Shown: positions 10,641 to 23,193, numbered from the stretch's first letter. The stretch is DNA of 64,000 nt from CAYTLW01 sp964438735 (GCA_964438735.1 CAYTLW010000027.1:9656-73655); one strand, 5' to 3'. Program-made: numbers and translations. Notes: generated by a model not told the origin, from the letters alone.

Positions 10641-13309
10641 CACTTGTTCAGCAGTTCGTCGATCTTCGGCACCAGCTCCTTGAGCGTGTCGGTGCCATAG
10701 CCGACGTACTTTTCTACGATGAGCCCATCCCGTCCGACCAGGTAGGCGCTGGGCATGTTCTGGACGTCAAAACGGCCGAGGATCTTCGCCTGCGGGTCCA
10801 ACGCGACGGGGTAGGGCAGGGCCATGGGCTCGACAAAGTCGCGCGCAGCCTTCTCGTCCGTGTCGACCCCGATGGCCACCACCTGGAAGCCCTTGGCGCC
10901 CTTGTCCTTGACCAGTTGAGCCAGGGCCGGCAGCTCGGCCCGGCAGGGCGTGCACCAGGAGGCGAAGAAGGTCAGGAAGGTCACCTTGGCCTTGAACGTC
11001 ACCGCGCTGATCTTGCCGCCCTTGAGGTCGCCGATGCTGAAGTCCGGCACCTTCTGCCCCAGCATCGACTCCGGCGCGCTCGCGGGCACCGCCTTGCCCT
11101 TGGAGTTGCTGACGGGTTTGCTGCTGCAACAGCGGAAGCCGATGGCGTGGTTCTTGTGGCCCGGACCAAAGGAGTCGTGCGCCCGGTAGCAGCTGCCCTT
11201 GTCGCCGACACGGAAGTCGCCGCCCGCCAGCAGGGCCTTGTCGGAGGAGGTGCCGACCCACTCCTCGACGTTGCCGGTCAGGTCGAAGATGCCGTCGGGC
11301 GTGTGGCAATACGCCATGCCCCCGGTCAGGCCCGGCCGCCCCTTGATGCGATCCTCATCGACGCGGCACCAGCGATCTTCGTAGTAGTCGGCGTAGGGGA
11401 ACTGGTTGCCTTCCACGTAATCGTTGGCGTAGTTGCCATCCTTGTCGTCATCCACGGCGGGTTTGCCCTGGCAGGCGCTGACCCACTCTTCGGTGGTGCA
11501 CAGGCGTTTGCCGGCTTTGCGACAGGCCTGGTCGGCTTCGAACCACGTGGCATTAGCCGGCATGACGCTGCCCAGCGAGAGCGCCTTGCCGTTGCTGTCG
11601 ATGGCGGATTCGTAGGCGTCGATCCAAAAGAAGCCCGCGGCCTTCTTGACCCGTACCTGCGCGCCACCGGCGGCCCTGGGAGTCGCTGGCGCCGGCGGCG
11701 CCGGGGTAGGAGCGGTCGCCGCAGTCGGCTTGCCGAGCTCCTGCTGCACCGCATGGTCCAACAGCTCCTCGGAGATGGCGCCCTGGTAGAGCGTGCCGTT
11801 GACGAAGGTGCGCGGCGTGGCCGTGATGCCCAGACCCAGGGCCGCCTCGTCCATGTGGCGGCTGAGTACGCGGCGCGGCTCGGGGGTGCGCATGCAGGCG
11901 ACGTAGCGGTCCAGGTCGCCGCCGACCTCCTTGATGTAGTGCCGCAGGTCGGGCGTCTTCAGCTTGTGCTGGTTCTTGAACAGGATGTCGTGCATGGGCC
12001 AGAACAGATCCTGCCGTCGCGCGCATTCGGCCGCCAGCGAGGCGTTGCAGGCGTAGGGATGGCGGTTGTTCTTGACGTGTTTATTGCACAACGTGTTCAT
12101 CGGAAAGTGCTTGAACACGATGCGAACGCTCTGGCCCTTGTAGCGGCGGCCGATGTTCTGCAGCGCGTAGAAGATCTTCTTGCAATAGGGACACTGAAAG
12201 TCCGCGTACTGCACGATGTTGACCTTGGCGTCGGCCGGTCCGATGGCGGCGTCGTCGTCGTGGATGGGCACCACGTACTTGTTGCCAGCCAGCTTCTTGG
12301 CCAGCCCGGTATAAATGGCGCCTGGCTGGCTTCCCGACTGGTTGGCAGCAGGGGCTGCAGGTGGCGGCGGCGGCGTGGCTGGCGGTGGCTCGGGCGCCGC
12401 GGTGGCGGCGAGTTCGGCTTCTGTGGCCTTGGCGGCCGCGTCCGCGTGGGCGATGGATTGCTGGACCAGCTCGTCCTTGCTGTCGGCATACCAGAACAGG
12501 GCGCTACCAAAGACGGCGCCACACACCACCGAAGCGGTCAGCAGCGGCGACATCCACTCGGGCGGATGGCTCTCCTGCCCCAGATCTGCGATGGCCTGCG
12601 TCGCCAGCACCAGCACCGCCACCGCAGCCGCGTCCATGGTCAGGCAGAACAGGCAGAGCGTGCCCTCGACAGCGATCATCACGTACAGCAGCCAGGCGCC
12701 ATAGAGCACCGCAAAAGCGGCGTCCACCTGCAGCATCCGCAGCGCCGCGAGCGACTTGCCATCACGCCCCGAACCCAACCAGGCCAGCGCAGCCATGGCG
12801 GCATAAAAGGGGATGGCAAAGACCGTCACAGGGATGCCGAAGAGCTTGCCGGATTGCGAGGTGTTGATCTTGTCGCAGTTGAATGCGTCGCCGAAGTTGC
12901 ACGCCGACTCGAAGGCTTCGACGCCATAGGTGCTGAGCATGTAGCTGCGCAGCAGGTAGGCAGCGGCAGCAGCGGCGACGGCGAGGCAGGCCCAGATGGC
13001 CCAGATGCGGGTGGGGATGGACGGAGCCGGAGATTGTGGAGCGGGCTCGGACACGGGCTCGGACACGGGCTCGGACTCGGACGCGGGCTCGGACACGGGC
13101 ACGGGCTCGGGCACGGGCTCGGGCTCGGACTCGGGCTCGGACACGGGCTCGGACACGGTTTCGGCCACGGGCTCGGACGCGGTTTCGGTCACGGGCACGG
13201 GCACGGGCTCGGACACGGGCTCAGCCGGCGGAGGTGCGTCGGGTGGCGGCTGCTGTGGCGCGGCTGGCTCGGTTGCGCTTTGGTCTGGTTTGTCTTTCTT
13301 GCTGGCCAT
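10640..13309 (-). CDS. VKOR-DsbA-FGE-thioredoxin four-domain membrane fusion
   Basis: This 889-residue protein joins four modules. Residues ~1-95 are a Pro/Glu/Ser/Val-rich tract. Residues ~100-235 are a VKOR domain with loop cysteines C137 and C145 and quinone-side C219-L-F-C222, followed by one more membrane helix (~255-278). Residues ~345-530 are a DsbA/DsbG-type thioredoxin with C373-P-Y-C376. Residues ~555-730 are an FGE-sulfatase/C-type-lectin domain (RLCTTEEWVSACQG, DLTGNVEEWVG, GFRCC). Residues ~745-889 are a TlpA-type thioredoxin with C786-T-P-C789. VKOR plus DsbA implies disulfide formation in the periplasm with electrons passed to quinone. The FGE-like module may bind clients. All redox cysteines are present. 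Confidence 0.92.
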   Translation of the reverse strand: MASKKDKPDQSATEPAAPQQPPPDAPPPAEPVSEPVPVPVTETASEPVAETVSEPVSEPESEPEPVPEPVPVSEPASESEPVSEPVSEPAPQSPAPSIPTRIWAIWACLAVAAAAAAYLLRSYMLSTYGVEAFESACNFGDAFNCDKINTSQSGKLFGIPVTVFAIPFYAAMAALAWLGSGRDGKSLAALRMLQVDAAFAVLYGAWLLYVMIAVEGTLCLFCLTMDAAAVAVLVLATQAIADLGQESHPPEWMSPLLTASVVCGAVFGSALFWYADSKDELVQQSIAHADAAAKATEAELAATAAPEPPPATPPPPPAAPAANQSGSQPGAIYTGLAKKLAGNKYVVPIHDDDAAIGPADAKVNIVQYADFQCPYCKKIFYALQNIGRRYKGQSVRIVFKHFPMNTLCNKHVKNNRHPYACNASLAAECARRQDLFWPMHDILFKNQHKLKTPDLRHYIKEVGGDLDRYVACMRTPEPRRVLSRHMDEAALGLGITATPRTFVNGTLYQGAISEELLDHAVQQELGKPTAATAPTPAPPAPATPRAAGGAQVRVKKAAGFFWIDAYESAIDSNGKALSLGSVMPANATWFEADQACRKAGKRLCTTEEWVSACQGKPAVDDDKDGNYANDYVEGNQFPYADYYEDRWCRVDEDRIKGRPGLTGGMAYCHTPDGIFDLTGNVEEWVGTSSDKALLAGGDFRVGDKGSCYRAHDSFGPGHKNHAIGFRCCSSKPVSNSKGKAVPASAPESMLGQKVPDFSIGDLKGGKISAVTFKAKVTFLTFFASWCTPCRAELPALAQLVKDKGAKGFQVVAIGVDTDEKAARDFVEPMALPYPVALDPQAKILGRFDVQNMPSAYLVGRDGLIVEKYVGYGTDTLKELVPKIDELLNK
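13040..13224. repeat. GGCTCGGACACG-type minisatellite in coding sequence
   Basis: A degenerate array of 6- and 12-bp units (ggctcggacacg and variants with tt or gc substitutions) encodes the SEPVSEPVPEP tract of the VKOR fusion on the minus strand. The period is a multiple of three, so copy-number change would alter linker length without breaking the frame. Confidence 0.85.
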
Positions 13310-13436
13310 GGCTGATCCCTGCGGTTCGAGTTCGACCGAACGGAGCCCATGATCGCCCCGCTTCGGGGGCTGTCAACACCGATGCGGGTGGCTTCATGCC
13401 GACTCGCGATTGTGGCGACCTTCGCGGGCTCGAGAT

Positions 13437-14285
13437 TCAGGCAGGACGCATCTTCAGGGCGACCCACTGACCGGCCGTGCGCTCGTCCATCAGCGCCAGT
13501 GGAGACAGGGCGGCGAGGACCTTGGCGCGCATGTCGCGGTCGAGCCCGGAGACGATGACTTCGGATCGGCTGCGGACCGCCAGCAGGGGCCCGAGATCGA
13601 CCAGGCAGCCGGCGGGCATGTTGGCGATGACCAGGTCGTGGGGTGGCGTGCTCTCGTCGAGCGTGCCTTGACGGAATGTGCACAGCGTTTGGACCTGGTT
13701 GCGCCTCGCCTGGTCGCGCGCCAGCTCGACGGCATGGGCGTCGGTGTCGACGCCCAGGGTTCGCCAGCCCAGCCGCGCGGCGGCGATCGACAACACCCCG
13801 GTTCCGCAGCCGACGTCGAGCAGGGAGCCTGGCGGGCGGTCGGCGAGGGTGGCGTCGAGCACCTCCATGGCCAGCCTTGTCGACGGGTGGTGGCCGCTGC
13901 CGAAGCCGCCGCCGGGCTCCAGGTAGAGGGTGTGCAGGACGTCGGCGATCGGTGGCGAACCGGGCAGGGCGACCGCGAATCGTTGGGACAGTCGCAGCGG
14001 TTGCCACCAGGCGCGCCAGCCCGGCCGCCAGTCCGCGTTGGGTGCCTGGGTTCCCAGCGTTGCGTCCGCCGCGCCCAGGGCGCCGAGCCACGCGCCCATG
14101 GCATCGATCAACGCCAACGGCGGGCGTTTGTCGAAGTTGTAGGAGGCCGCCTCTTGCGCGGGGTCGTAGTCGGTGCGGACCGCGGGATGGCCGGCTTCGA
14201 TCAGGGAGCCCAGTACATCGGCGCGCCCTTCGTCGATGGCCACCCGAAGCGTCCAAGAGGCGGCGGCGTGGTGGGGCTGCGTCAT
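13437..14285 (-). CDS. prmA: PrmA-like ribosomal protein L11 methyltransferase
   Basis: PrmA trimethylates ribosomal protein L11 with S-adenosylmethionine. The 282-residue protein has the N-terminal substrate-recognition domain followed by the class I methyltransferase fold. Visible motifs are GFGSGHHPSTRLAME (family form FGTGxHPTT), LLDVGCGTGVLSIAAARLG (SAM-binding motif I), GVDTDAHAVELARDQARRN (motif II) and VIANMPAG in place of the usual NIL motif. This last difference leaves room for a paralogue with another substrate. It lies 127 bp upstream of the redox fusion on the same strand. Confidence 0.85.
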   Translation of the reverse strand: MTQPHHAAASWTLRVAIDEGRADVLGSLIEAGHPAVRTDYDPAQEAASYNFDKRPPLALIDAMGAWLGALGAADATLGTQAPNADWRPGWRAWWQPLRLSQRFAVALPGSPPIADVLHTLYLEPGGGFGSGHHPSTRLAMEVLDATLADRPPGSLLDVGCGTGVLSIAAARLGWRTLGVDTDAHAVELARDQARRNQVQTLCTFRQGTLDESTPPHDLVIANMPAGCLVDLGPLLAVRSRSEVIVSGLDRDMRAKVLAALSPLALMDERTAGQWVALKMRPA

Positions 14286-14412
14286 GGCATCGTCCTACCT
14301 CAACGCCCCCGCGCGGTCGAGCGCAACCGTTTTAACGATCGGGGTTCGAGCGGCAAGCACTTGATAGTCGGTGCAGATCCCGATTCCTCGTTGACCGGTC
14401 TGCGCAATCGAT

Positions 14413-14430
14413 AGTAAGTGCGTACTCACT
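14413..14430. promoter_or_regulatory. Probable TetR operator
   Basis: AGTAAGTGCGTACTCACT is a near-perfect 18-bp palindrome (14 of 18 positions symmetric) placed 38 bp before the tetR start. It overlaps the likely core promoter, with TTGACC at 14391-14396 and TAGTAA at 14412-14417 (15-bp spacing, shorter than ideal). The AGTNAGTNCNCACTNACT form is typical of efflux-linked TetR sites. Autoregulation of the whole operon is inferred. Confidence 0.65.
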
Positions 14431-14468
14431 AACCCCGGCGACTCCGCCGGCAGCCCGAGGACTCCAAC

Positions 14469-15086
14469 ATGTCCAGACCGCGCACCATCGACGACGCCCA
14501 GATCCTGGAGGCCGCCCGCGCGGTCTTTCTCGAACGCGGCGTGCGGGCCTCCACGGCCAGCATCGCACGCGCCGCAGGCGTCTCCGAAGGCACCATCTTC
14601 AAGCGATTCGATACCAAGCAGGAGCTCTTCTTCGCCGCCATGGGGCTGCCCAGGCCCATCCAGGCCGCGAAGTTGCTCGCCGGCCGGGCGGGGCAGGGCG
14701 ATGTGCGCACCCACCTGGTGGAGGTCTCGCTGGAGATCATCGCCTTCCTGCGCGAGATGATCCCGCGAATGACCTTGCTCTGCGCGCACCCGGCCTACGA
14801 TCCGAAGGTCATCTTCGCCGGCGATGACGAGCCGCCGCCGGTGCGCGTCATCCGCGGACTGGCCGCCTGGATCGCCGCCGAGTGCGAGGCCGGGCGGGTC
14901 GGACACTGCGAACCGGAGAAGGTGGCCCGCGTCCTGCTGGGTTCGCTGCATAACTTCGTCTTCTGGGAGGTCGCCGGGCTCAGCCGTGGCTCTTCGGAGA
15001 CGGCGCGGGAATACGCCGAGGGGGTCGTCGACCTGCTGTGGCTCGGGATCGGCCCCACGCCGGACCCGGCGGAGGCGAGCGCATGA
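14469..15086 (+). CDS. TetR-family transcriptional regulator
   Basis: The 205-residue protein has an N-terminal helix-turn-helix (RAVFLERGVRASTASIARAAGVSEGTIFKRFDTKQELF) and a C-terminal all-helical ligand and dimer domain. It is the first gene of a four-gene RND efflux operon; its stop overlaps the start of the outer-membrane channel gene (ATGA). A palindromic site lies just upstream. It is most likely a repressor released by a pump substrate. Confidence 0.93.
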   Translation: MSRPRTIDDAQILEAARAVFLERGVRASTASIARAAGVSEGTIFKRFDTKQELFFAAMGLPRPIQAAKLLAGRAGQGDVRTHLVEVSLEIIAFLREMIPRMTLLCAHPAYDPKVIFAGDDEPPPVRVIRGLAAWIAAECEAGRVGHCEPEKVARVLLGSLHNFVFWEVAGLSRGSSETAREYAEGVVDLLWLGIGPTPDPAEASA

Positions 15087-16618
15087 CCGGCAGCACCCTC
15101 AACCCCATCGTGCTGTTGCTGGCCATGACCCTGGCGGGCTGCAGCATGCACCAGGTCAAGGACAAACCCGCGCCGCTGAGTCCGGCGCCCAAGGCCTTCG
15201 CCGGCAAGGGAGGCACCGCCAAGGCGCCACTTCGCTGGTGGACGGCATTCGGCGACCGCCAGCTGGACGGGCTGATGACCCGCGCCCTGGCCGGCAATAT
15301 GGACCTGAAGCGGGCGGCGGCACGCCTGGGTATGGCCGGCGCCCTGGCGGCCCAGCAGAGCGCCGCGCAGTGGCCCCAGGTGTCCATCGAGGCCGGTGTG
15401 AACGCCAGCAAGAACAACATCTTCCTGAAGCTGCCCGGCCAGGAGGGCCGACAGCTCGAAGTGACGACCACCACGGTCCCCTTGATGCTCACGGCCGCCT
15501 ACGAGGTCGACCTCTGGGGGCGGGTCTCGTCGGTTCGCAAGGCCGCCGGTCTGGATCTGGCCGCCACCCGCGAAGATCGCGACGCCATGGCCATGATGAT
15601 CAGCGGCCAGGTGGCGGAGACGTGGTTTGCCCTGTTGGAGCAGCGCGCATCCAAGGCCTTGCTCGCTCGCCAGGTGGCTCAGGGAGAGCAGCTGCTGGAG
15701 CTGGTCGAGTTGCGCTTCAGCGTCGGTCAGTCCAACGCCGTCGCGGTCCTGCAGCAGCGCCAGCAGGTCGCTTCGCTGCGGGCTCAACAGCCCCTGGTCG
15801 AAGCGGCCATCGCGACCCTGGGCCACCAGCTCGCGGTCCTGCTGGGCCGTGCACCCGGTGGTGACCTGGGACTGAAGCGTGACGCAGCCCTGCCCAAGGC
15901 GCCGCCCCTGCCGGCGACCGGCGTGCCGGCGGAGATCCTGGCCCGACGTCCAGACGTGCGCGCCGCCATGTTGCGGGTGCGGGGCGCGGACCACCGGGTG
16001 GGCGTGGCCATCGCCGATCGATTCCCAGCCTTGCGTTTGACCGGCCGGGCCGGTTTCCAGGGCCGCGACGGGGTCGAGAACCTGTTCGACAACTGGATCT
16101 GGAATCTGGCCGCCAATCTCGCCGCGCCGCTCATCGATGGCGGGCGCCGCAAAGCCGAGGTGCGGCGCAACCAGTTTGGTCTGCAAGACGCCCTGGCGGC
16201 TTATACCCAGAAGGTGATCGGCGCCATCGCCGAAGTGGAGGACGCCCTGGTGCGCGAAAAGCGGCAGGGGGAACACATCTCGGCCCTGGAGCGACGCCTC
16301 GACCTGGCCGGCAAGGCGCTCAGCGAAGCGCGCAATCGTTACGCCGACGGCCAGGGTGACTACCTGAGCGTGCTCACGGCCCTGCAATCGCATCAGCAGG
16401 CTGAACGGGCGTTGCTGGGCGCGCGCCGCCAGCTGCTCTCTCATCGGGTCGCGCTCTATCGCGCCATGGGCGGGTCCTGGGCCGGCAAGAAGGCCGCCTC
16501 GAAACCCACGCCCAAACCGGTCCCGAAGTCGGCCGCCCCAGCGCCAGCCAAGACCGCCGCCGCAGCCGCCCGCACCCGCCTCGCTGCCCTGCCCGCATCC
16601 GCCAGGACGCCAAAATGA
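15083..16618 (+). CDS. Outer-membrane efflux lipoprotein (TolC/OprM-NodT family)
   Basis: The start at 15083 is preferred over upstream in-frame codons because it gives a lipoprotein signal ending in LAGC (Cys20) and overlaps the tetR stop by 4 bp. The 511 residues contain two copies of the OEP repeat rich in long coiled-coil helices (LRWWTAFGDRQLDGLMTRALAGN..., AEILARRPDVRAAMLRVRGADHRVGVA, IGAIAEVEDALVREKRQGEHI). The C-terminal ~45 residues are an Ala/Pro/Lys-rich extension. It should form the trimeric exit duct of the pump. Confidence 0.93.
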   Translation: MTGSTLNPIVLLLAMTLAGCSMHQVKDKPAPLSPAPKAFAGKGGTAKAPLRWWTAFGDRQLDGLMTRALAGNMDLKRAAARLGMAGALAAQQSAAQWPQVSIEAGVNASKNNIFLKLPGQEGRQLEVTTTTVPLMLTAAYEVDLWGRVSSVRKAAGLDLAATREDRDAMAMMISGQVAETWFALLEQRASKALLARQVAQGEQLLELVELRFSVGQSNAVAVLQQRQQVASLRAQQPLVEAAIATLGHQLAVLLGRAPGGDLGLKRDAALPKAPPLPATGVPAEILARRPDVRAAMLRVRGADHRVGVAIADRFPALRLTGRAGFQGRDGVENLFDNWIWNLAANLAAPLIDGGRRKAEVRRNQFGLQDALAAYTQKVIGAIAEVEDALVREKRQGEHISALERRLDLAGKALSEARNRYADGQGDYLSVLTALQSHQQAERALLGARRQLLSHRVALYRAMGGSWAGKKAASKPTPKPVPKSAAPAPAKTAAAAARTRLAALPASARTPK

Positions 16619-17861
16619 TGAAGACGATTCTCAAGTTCCTGCTGCCCCTGCTCGTCGTGGCCGTCGGTGTCGGCATCGCCGCCGGCTTGCTCAAGACCCG
16701 GCCCAAAGCCAAGCGGACCCGCCCGGTGAAGGCGGCGCTGCTGGTGGACGCGGTCGAGCTGCAGGCCACCACGCGACGGGTGGAGGTGACCGCCATGGGC
16801 ACCGTGGTGCCCGAGCGCACGATCACCTTGCAACCCGAGGTCAGCGGCATCCTGCGGCACGAAGGCAGCGGTCTCGAAGATGGCGCCCGCGTCCGCAAGG
16901 GCGAGGTCATCGCCCGGATTGACGATCGCGACTACAGACACGCCGTCACCCAGCGCAAGGCCGACGTCACCCGGGCCCGCTTCGAGGTCACCTTGGAGAA
17001 GGGCCGGGCGCGGGTCGCACAACGCGAGTGGAAGCTGCTCGACAAGGGCATCAAGACCACCAACCTGGGCCGCTCCCTGGCCCTGCGAAAGCCCCACCTG
17101 CAGGCGGCGGAGGCGCGCGTCAAGGCCGCCGAGAGCGCCCTGGAACAGGCCCGCCTGCGCGTCGAGAGGACCGTGGTTCGTGCGCCCTTCAACGCCATTG
17201 TGCGCGCCAAGCGGGCGGCCCTGGGTCAGCTGGTGGGGCCGCAGACACCCCTGGCCAGTCTGGTGGCCACCGATCGCTTCCTGGTCCAGGTCTCGGTGCC
17301 AGTGGAGCAGCTGTCCTGGATCGCCGTGCCGGGACTGAACGCCAAAGAAGGGGCGCCGGCGAACATCGTGCAACAGGTCGGCGGCAAGGCCGGCGTCGCC
17401 CGCAAGGGCCGGGTGCTGCGGATGCTCGGCGACCTGGATCCCATGGGTCGCATGGCCCGCCTGATGGTGGCCATCGACCTGCCCCTGGGGCCCACGCTGG
17501 GAGAGCCGGCGAAAGCGGCCGTCGAAGCCAACGGCACGCCCCTGCTGCTGGGCGCCTATGTGCAGGTGGCCATCCAGGGGCGGGAGCTGCGCAACGTCAT
17601 CGAGATCCCCCGAGCGGCGTTGCGAGAGGGCGACAAGGTCTGGCTGATCAGCGCCGACAACAAGCTCGACGTGCGCTCGGTGCAGGTCGCCTGGCGACAG
17701 CCTGAAACCCTGCTCCTGAACGGTGGCGTCAAGCCGGGCGAGCGCCTGGTGGTGAGCGCGGTGGCCTCGCCGGTGCCGGGTATGGACCTCCGCTTGAGAG
17801 CCAGCGATGGCGGCAAACGCACGGTGCAGGCGCCCGCGAGCGGCGGTGAGGAGGCGAAGCC

Positions 17862-17865
<4 letters not shown>
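16615..17865 (+). CDS. RND efflux periplasmic adaptor (HlyD/AcrA family)
   Basis: The 416-residue protein has an N-terminal membrane anchor (FLLPLLVVAVGVGIAAGLL), a split lipoyl domain (VSGILRHEGSGLEDGARVRKGEVIARIDDRDY and VRAPFNAIVRAKRAALGQLV), a helical hairpin between the halves, and C-terminal beta-barrel domains. It links the RND pump to the outer-membrane channel. Its ATG overlaps the stop of the channel gene, and its own stop overlaps the pump gene. Confidence 0.94.
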
Positions 17866-21062
<3,197 letters not shown>

Positions 21063-21115
21063 CCGGTAAAAGCGGGATCTTGCCAATGGTCCCGAAAGGT
21101 TCTACCCTTCTTTAC

Positions 21116-21133
21116 AGGCGTTCATAAACGCCT
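21116..21133. terminator. Stem-loop after the efflux operon (weak terminator candidate)
   Basis: AGGCGTT-CATA-AACGCCT forms a perfect 7-bp stem 54 bp after the pump stop codon. It is not followed by a T run, so it may instead be a processing or regulatory hairpin before the SRPBCC gene. Confidence 0.4.
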
Positions 21134-21204
21134 CACACCCGCCTCGGGGCCGTTCGGCTCCCGGCCGGATCGACCTTCGACACGTGCGTACTTGGGGGAC
21201 GCCC

Positions 21205-21735
21205 ATGTTCTGGTTGACCATCGTCGCCTGCATCCCGCTCGTTCTTCTGCTTGCGGTGATCATCATCGGCCGATTCCTGCCTCGAAAACACAGCGTCACG
21301 CGCCGCGCCCAGTATCGCGCTTCAGCCGAGCGCATCTGGGAGGCCATGACCGACCATCGCCAGATGAACGAGTGGCGCACCGACATCAGTCGTGTGCTGC
21401 GCGCCAAGGGCAAGGGCGACCTGCCGGCGTGGCAGGAGGTGGGCAGGTTTACCAAGCGCGCCGTCAACGTGACCACATCGCGGCCGCCCTATCGCCTCAA
21501 CGCCGACATCGTCAACGGCGTGGTGCCCATGCGGGGCACCATGCGCTTCCACGTCAAGCCGTCCGGCGGTGGCACCATGCTGACCATCACCGAAGAGGCG
21601 GAGATCCCCAGCCCCTTGTTCCGATTTGCCGCTCGCTACATCATCGGCCTGCACGCTCCCCTGGACCTGCGCCTGCAGGCCCTCGGTCGTTACTTCCGTG
21701 AGCGTGTTCGACCCGAGGACGGCAACCCGGTCTGA
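21205..21735 (+). CDS. SRPBCC-family protein with N-terminal membrane anchor
   Basis: The ATG at 21205 is chosen over an in-frame GTG at 21184 because GGGGGA lies 6 bp upstream of it. The 176-residue product begins with a membrane helix (MFWLTIVACIPLVLLLAVIII). A START/Bet v1-like helix-grip domain follows, with the typical entry (YRASAERIWEAMTDHRQMNEWR) and a long C-terminal helix. Such domains bind hydrophobic ligands. It is 3 bp from the metallophosphoesterase gene and probably shares its transcript. Confidence 0.8.
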   Translation: MFWLTIVACIPLVLLLAVIIIGRFLPRKHSVTRRAQYRASAERIWEAMTDHRQMNEWRTDISRVLRAKGKGDLPAWQEVGRFTKRAVNVTTSRPPYRLNADIVNGVVPMRGTMRFHVKPSGGGTMLTITEEAEIPSPLFRFAARYIIGLHAPLDLRLQALGRYFRERVRPEDGNPV

Positions 21736-21738
21736 GCC

Positions 21739-23193
21739 ATGGCCAGCGCAGAATCAGACTCGGCCGTCGTCGAGACGGTCATCGTGTCGGATATGCACCT
21801 GTCCGACGCCGAGCCGCCCGACTCCAAGCGCCCCCATTGGAAGGCCTACAAGTGGCGCCGATTCTTCTTCGATGAAGACTTCCGTAAGCTGCTCGAACAC
21901 GTCGATGCGCAGGCAGAGGGGCCTGTCGAGTTGATCCTCAACGGCGACGTCTTCGACTTCGACAACATCACCGCTCTGCCGCCGGAGCCGCCCGGCATCC
22001 TGCACTGGCTGGCCCGCCTGCGCGGACTGGGCACCGAGCAGTGGATGTCGCGCTTCAAGATGGGCCGCATCATCGCCGACCACGAGCCGTGGTTTCGGGC
22101 GCTGGCAGAGTTTGTTCGCAAGGGCCACAAAGCGGTCTTTGTCATCGGCAACCACGACCTGGAGCTGTCCTGGCCACGGGTGCAGCAGGATCTCGTCGAG
22201 GCCATGCAGCTGCCCGACGATGACCGCGAGCGCGTGGTCTTCTGCAGGTGGTTCTATCTCAGCGGCGGCGACACCTACGTCAGCCACGGCCACCTCTACG
22301 ATCACTTCTGTACCGTTCGCGATCCCATCAATCCGGTCATCTCGGTCGCGGGTACGCCCATGGTGCGCATCCCCTTCGGCGACCATGCCGAGCGCTACAT
22401 GCTCAACGGCATGGGCTATTTCAATCCACACGCGACCAGCAACTACATCATGACGGGGCGCGAATATGTGCGCTTCTTCCTCAAGTACATGTTGCGCACG
22501 CAGCCGTTCTTGCTCTGGACCTGGTTCTGGAGCGCCGCGGTGACGCTCATCATGACCCTGCGCGATTTCATCCTGCCGGCCATGCGGGACCCATTGCTGG
22601 TCGATGAGAAGGTGCAGTCGGTGGCCGATCGGGCCAACGCCACGCCGTCCATGGTGCGCAAGCTCAACGCCATGCACGTTCCTTCAGCATGCACCGATCC
22701 GCTGAAGATCATCCGCGAGCTGTGGCTGGATCGGGGGGTGCTTTTCCTGGTCATGGTGTGGGGCGCCTGGCAGCTGGTGATCACCGTCAACTGGGTCTTC
22801 CCGATCAGCGTCTGGTGGGTGCTGGTCCCGCTTGCGCTGCTGTTTCCGCTCTTCTTGCAGTACTCCTTCCGCATCCAGCCGGCGACTTTTGTCGAGCCGC
22901 TGCTCGACGAACAGCGCGCTGAATTGTTGTCCCGCATCACGGGCGTCAAGCGCGTGGTCCTGGGCCATACCCACGTGCCCCAGAAGCAACATATCGGCGA
23001 TGTGGAGGCCTGGAATTGTGGCTTCTGGTCGCCAGCGTTCGCCGAGCCCGAGTGCATCAATCGCATCGGCACACAGACCTTCGTCTGGATTCGGCCCGAC
23101 GCAACGCGGGCACGCGCTGCGGCCATCTGGGAGTGGCCGCCTGGCGGCGACGAGCCGCTTCCTTACGATCTCGACACAGACGACGCAACGTAG
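21739..23193 (+). CDS. Membrane-associated metallophosphoesterase
   Basis: The calcineurin-type metal ligands are all visible: SDMHLSD, NGDVFDFDN, GNHDLE, SHGHLYDH and, far downstream, GHTHVP. Between the fourth and fifth motifs lies an insertion with hydrophobic helices (LLWTWFWSAAVTLIMTL, VLFLVMVWGAWQLVITV, WWVLVPLALLFPLFLQY), so the 484-residue enzyme is probably anchored in the inner membrane. It resembles UDP-2,3-diacylglucosamine hydrolase-like and other lipid-active phosphoesterases, but the substrate is unknown. Confidence 0.88.
   Translation: MASAESDSAVVETVIVSDMHLSDAEPPDSKRPHWKAYKWRRFFFDEDFRKLLEHVDAQAEGPVELILNGDVFDFDNITALPPEPPGILHWLARLRGLGTEQWMSRFKMGRIIADHEPWFRALAEFVRKGHKAVFVIGNHDLELSWPRVQQDLVEAMQLPDDDRERVVFCRWFYLSGGDTYVSHGHLYDHFCTVRDPINPVISVAGTPMVRIPFGDHAERYMLNGMGYFNPHATSNYIMTGREYVRFFLKYMLRTQPFLLWTWFWSAAVTLIMTLRDFILPAMRDPLLVDEKVQSVADRANATPSMVRKLNAMHVPSACTDPLKIIRELWLDRGVLFLVMVWGAWQLVITVNWVFPISVWWVLVPLALLFPLFLQYSFRIQPATFVEPLLDEQRAELLSRITGVKRVVLGHTHVPQKQHIGDVEAWNCGFWSPAFAEPECINRIGTQTFVWIRPDATRARAAAIWEWPPGGDEPLPYDLDTDDAT

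Noticed and set aside
11041..11640. The FGE/lectin domain of the redox fusion considered as a second DGR target
   Set aside because: The domain is internal, ends GFRCC rather than in a VR, and shows no match to the template repeat beyond general family likeness.
13040..13224. Short direct repeats that might be a CRISPR array
   Set aside because: The units are 6-12 bp, contiguous, without unique spacers, and lie in coding sequence. They are a minisatellite.
10916..13315. A 799-codon plus-strand open frame opposite the VKOR fusion
   Set aside because: It is an antisense shadow. Its GLGHGLGHG region mirrors the minisatellite, while the minus-strand frame shows four recognisable domains.
21116..21133. 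Hairpin considered a strong intrinsic terminator of the efflux operon
   Set aside because: It has no T run and is too short to be convincing, so it is listed only with low confidence.
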